Part shown: positions 4,211 to 5,872 of the stretch, one piece after another | Layout of the letters: each line of letters begins with the position of its first letter | Numbering within the stretch: position 1 is the first letter of the stretch | Source: an uncultured Thermoguttaceae bacterium | GTDB taxonomy: Bacteria > Planctomycetota > Planctomycetia > Pirellulales > Thermoguttaceae | NCBI GenBank assembly: GCA_934725735.1 | Contig: CAKVCP010000133.1 | Location: 1 to 5,872, forward strand | DNA length: 5,872 nucleotides | Reading direction: 5' to 3' | Position numbers and translations under genes: made by a program | The notes under the pieces: generated by a model | Database searches by the model: none | Told to the model about the DNA's origin: nothing | The model's input: the letters and a program-made list of their open reading frames with translations, nothing else

Positions 4211-5872
4211 GTGGTTAATCGAACCCTAGTTCGCGGCTTAAACGACGGCGTCGAAGAATTTATCGAACAGAACTATACCGACAGCGAAATTGACGAACTC
4301 ATCAGCCAAGAAGTCGATCCTCAGCGCGATAAGATCGTCGACGGTCGCATCGTTCGTATTGAAAACGAATTCGTCATTGTCGACGTCGGCGCGAAGAGCG
4401 AAGGCCTTATCCCCGTCTCCGAATGGGAAGAAGACGAAGAAGCGCCCAAGGTTGGCGACACTGTGAAGGTGCTCGTCGAAGACACTGAGGACACGATGTC
4501 CGCCGAAGACGTCATGTATCGCGGAATGATCGTCCTCAGCAAGCGCAAGGCTGCGAAGATCGAAGCCTGGAACCGCATGATGGAAACGGTCAAAGAAGGC
4601 GACGTTGTCGAAGGTAAGGTCTCCAAGAAGATCAAGGGCGGTTTGCTCGTCGATATCGGCGGCGTCAACGTCTTCCTTCCCGCCAGCCAGGTCGACGTTC
4701 GTCGTCCCGCCGACGTCAACGAGTTCATCGAAACGTCGATCCGTTGCATCATCCTCAAGATCGACAGCGCTCGTCGCAACATCGTCGTTAGCCGTCGCGC
4801 TCTCATCGAAAAAGAACGCGCCGCCAAGAAGACCTTGCTCCTCAACGAACTCGAAGTCGGGCAGCGTCGCGTCGGTACCGTCAAGAATATCGCCGAATTC
4901 GGCGCCTTCATCGATCTTGGCGGAATCGACGGTTTGCTTCACATTACCGACATGAGCTATGGTCGCGTAACCGATCCTCGCGAAGTCGTCTCCCTCGATC
5001 AGAAGATCGAAGTCGTTGTCTTGAACATCGATCACGAGAAGGAAAAGATCTCCCTCGGCCTCAAGCAGTTGACCGATTCTCCTTGGATCAACGTCGAAGA
5101 GAAGTATCCCGTTGGCTCGCGCGTTCACGGCACGGTCGTCAACGTCATGTCCTACGGCGCGTTTGTCAAGCTTGAAGAAGGCGTCGAAGGTCTCGTTCAC
5201 ATTAGCGAAATGAGCTGGACCAAGCGCATCTCTCATCCGAATGAGATGCTCCACAACGGCGATGAAATCGACGTCGTCATCCTTGGCATCAACAAGGATA
5301 AGCAGGAAATCTCCCTCGGTCTCAAGCAGACCATGAACAATCCTTGGGAGAACGTCGAAGAGAAGTATCCCGTTGGCGCGAAGGTCAAGGGCACCGTCCG
5401 CAACCTCACCAACTACGGCGCCTTCGTCGAGCTCGAGGAGGGCGTCGACGGTCTCCTCCACATCTCCGACATGAGCTGGGTTCGTAAGATCACTCATCCG
5501 AGCGAAGTCGTTCGCAAGAACGAAGAGATCGAGTGCGTCGTCACCAGCGTCGATAAGAAGAATCGCCGCATCGCGCTCGGTCTCAAGCAGATGACCGAAG
5601 ATCCGTGGGTCTCCCGTATTCCTTCCAAGTACCACACCGGCGATCGCGTTGTCGGTAAGGTCACGAAGATTACCAACTTCGGCGTTTTCGTCTCCCTCGA
5701 AGACGATCTCGAAGGTCTTCTTCACATCTCCGAATTGGCCAACCATAAGGTTGAAAATCCGGAGGACGTCGTCAAAGTCGGCGATGAAATCGAAGTCGTC
5801 GTTCTGCGCGTCGACGTCGCCGATCGTAAGATCGGTCTCACTCGCAATCGAGACGAGAGCAACGAAGAAGTT
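4211..5872 (+). CDS. rpsA: 30S ribosomal protein S1 (C-terminal tail cut off by the window edge)
   Basis: S1 binds the 30S subunit and captures and unfolds mRNA at initiation. The frame starts at GTG 4211 and is open for 554 codons to the window end. Six S1 (OB-fold) repeats are visible at about residues 40-113, 130-198, 217-287, 302-373, 389-460 and 477-548. Repeats 3-6 carry the classical RNA-binding pattern, e.g. FGAFIDLGGIDGLLHITDMS in repeat 3 and YGAFVELEEGVDGLLHISDM in repeat 5, each ending in ISLGLKQ or IALGLKQ. Repeats 1 and 2 are more diverged (GGLLVDIGGVNVFLPASQVD in repeat 2), as expected for the ribosome-binding half. The six-repeat order fits full-length S1 rather than a shorter S1-like protein. 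After repeat 6 the sequence turns charged (NRDESNEE), so only a tail is missing. The gene stands alone and divergent, behind a long structured leader; no cmk gene is seen upstream, unlike the proteobacterial arrangement. Confidence 0.96.
   Translation, partial: MVNRTLVRGLNDGVEEFIEQNYTDSEIDELISQEVDPQRDKIVDGRIVRIENEFVIVDVGAKSEGLIPVSEWEEDEEAPKVGDTVKVLVEDTEDTMSAEDVMYRGMIVLSKRKAAKIEAWNRMMETVKEGDVVEGKVSKKIKGGLLVDIGGVNVFLPASQVDVRRPADVNEFIETSIRCIILKIDSARRNIVVSRRALIEKERAAKKTLLLNELEVGQRRVGTVKNIAEFGAFIDLGGIDGLLHITDMSYGRVTDPREVVSLDQKIEVVVLNIDHEKEKISLGLKQLTDSPWINVEEKYPVGSRVHGTVVNVMSYGAFVKLEEGVEGLVHISEMSWTKRISHPNEMLHNGDEIDVVILGINKDKQEISLGLKQTMNNPWENVEEKYPVGAKVKGTVRNLTNYGAFVELEEGVDGLLHISDMSWVRKITHPSEVVRKNEEIECVVTSVDKKNRRIALGLKQMTEDPWVSRIPSKYHTGDRVVGKVTKITNFGVFVSLEDDLEGLLHISELANHKVENPEDVVKVGDEIEVVVLRVDVADRKIGLTRNRDESNEEV
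5090..5377 (+). repeat. Exact 27-bp direct repeat within rpsA (5090-5116 and 5351-5377)
   Basis: The 27 bases encoding NVEEKYPVG are identical in the linker before S1 repeat 4 (5090-5116) and the linker before repeat 5 (5351-5377), 261 bp or 87 codons apart. Identity includes every wobble position, which exceeds what conservation of the peptide alone requires. Confidence 0.8.

Noticed and set aside
4238..5746. A 502-codon open frame antisense to rpsA
   Set aside because: It is the codon-for-codon mirror of rpsA. The sense gene uses GAC, GTC, GAA and ATC heavily, whose complements contain no stops; the product is an Asp/Val/Phe-rich string with no family resemblance, and rpsA itself is unmistakable.

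Overview
The window looks like a chromosomal segment of a member of the Planctomycetota. The sequence is GC-rich and full of GAC/GTC/CGA-type codons. The main lineage marker is a secreted protein whose C-terminal two thirds matches my memory of the DUF6268 putative outer-membrane beta-barrel family, which is found mostly in planctomycetes. The other three genes are widespread bacterial families and do not narrow the taxonomy. No rRNA, tRNA, CRISPR array, insertion sequence or phage gene is visible.

Layout, left to right: (1) 1-1369, minus strand: a MATE-family multidrug/cation antiporter. Its C-terminus runs off the left edge; 456 residues are visible. (2) 1467-2321, minus: RsmE, the 16S rRNA m3U1498 methyltransferase, complete at 284 aa, with a possible promoter and a leader hairpin just upstream. 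(3) 2442-3728, minus: the DUF6268-type exported protein, complete, with a signal peptide, a low-complexity linker and a barrel-like C-terminal domain ending in an aromatic residue. A promoter-like TTGACC-17-TTACAT lies upstream. (4) 3759-4210: a divergent intergenic region of about 450 bp, AT-rich in its left half, with several palindromes and a foldable leader just before the next gene. (5) 4211-5872, plus: rpsA, ribosomal protein S1, with a GTG start and all six S1 repeats inside the window; only the C-terminal tail is lost at the right edge.

The three leftward genes are separated by 119 and 97 bp. They could be partly co-transcribed, but each gap is large enough for its own promoter and they share no obvious pathway. 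rsmE and rpsA are both translation genes (30S maturation and mRNA binding) but are divergent. I see no convincing new multi-gene system. The points most worth a second look are the structured rpsA leader, the altered cofactor-knot motif in RsmE, and the DUF6268 protein.
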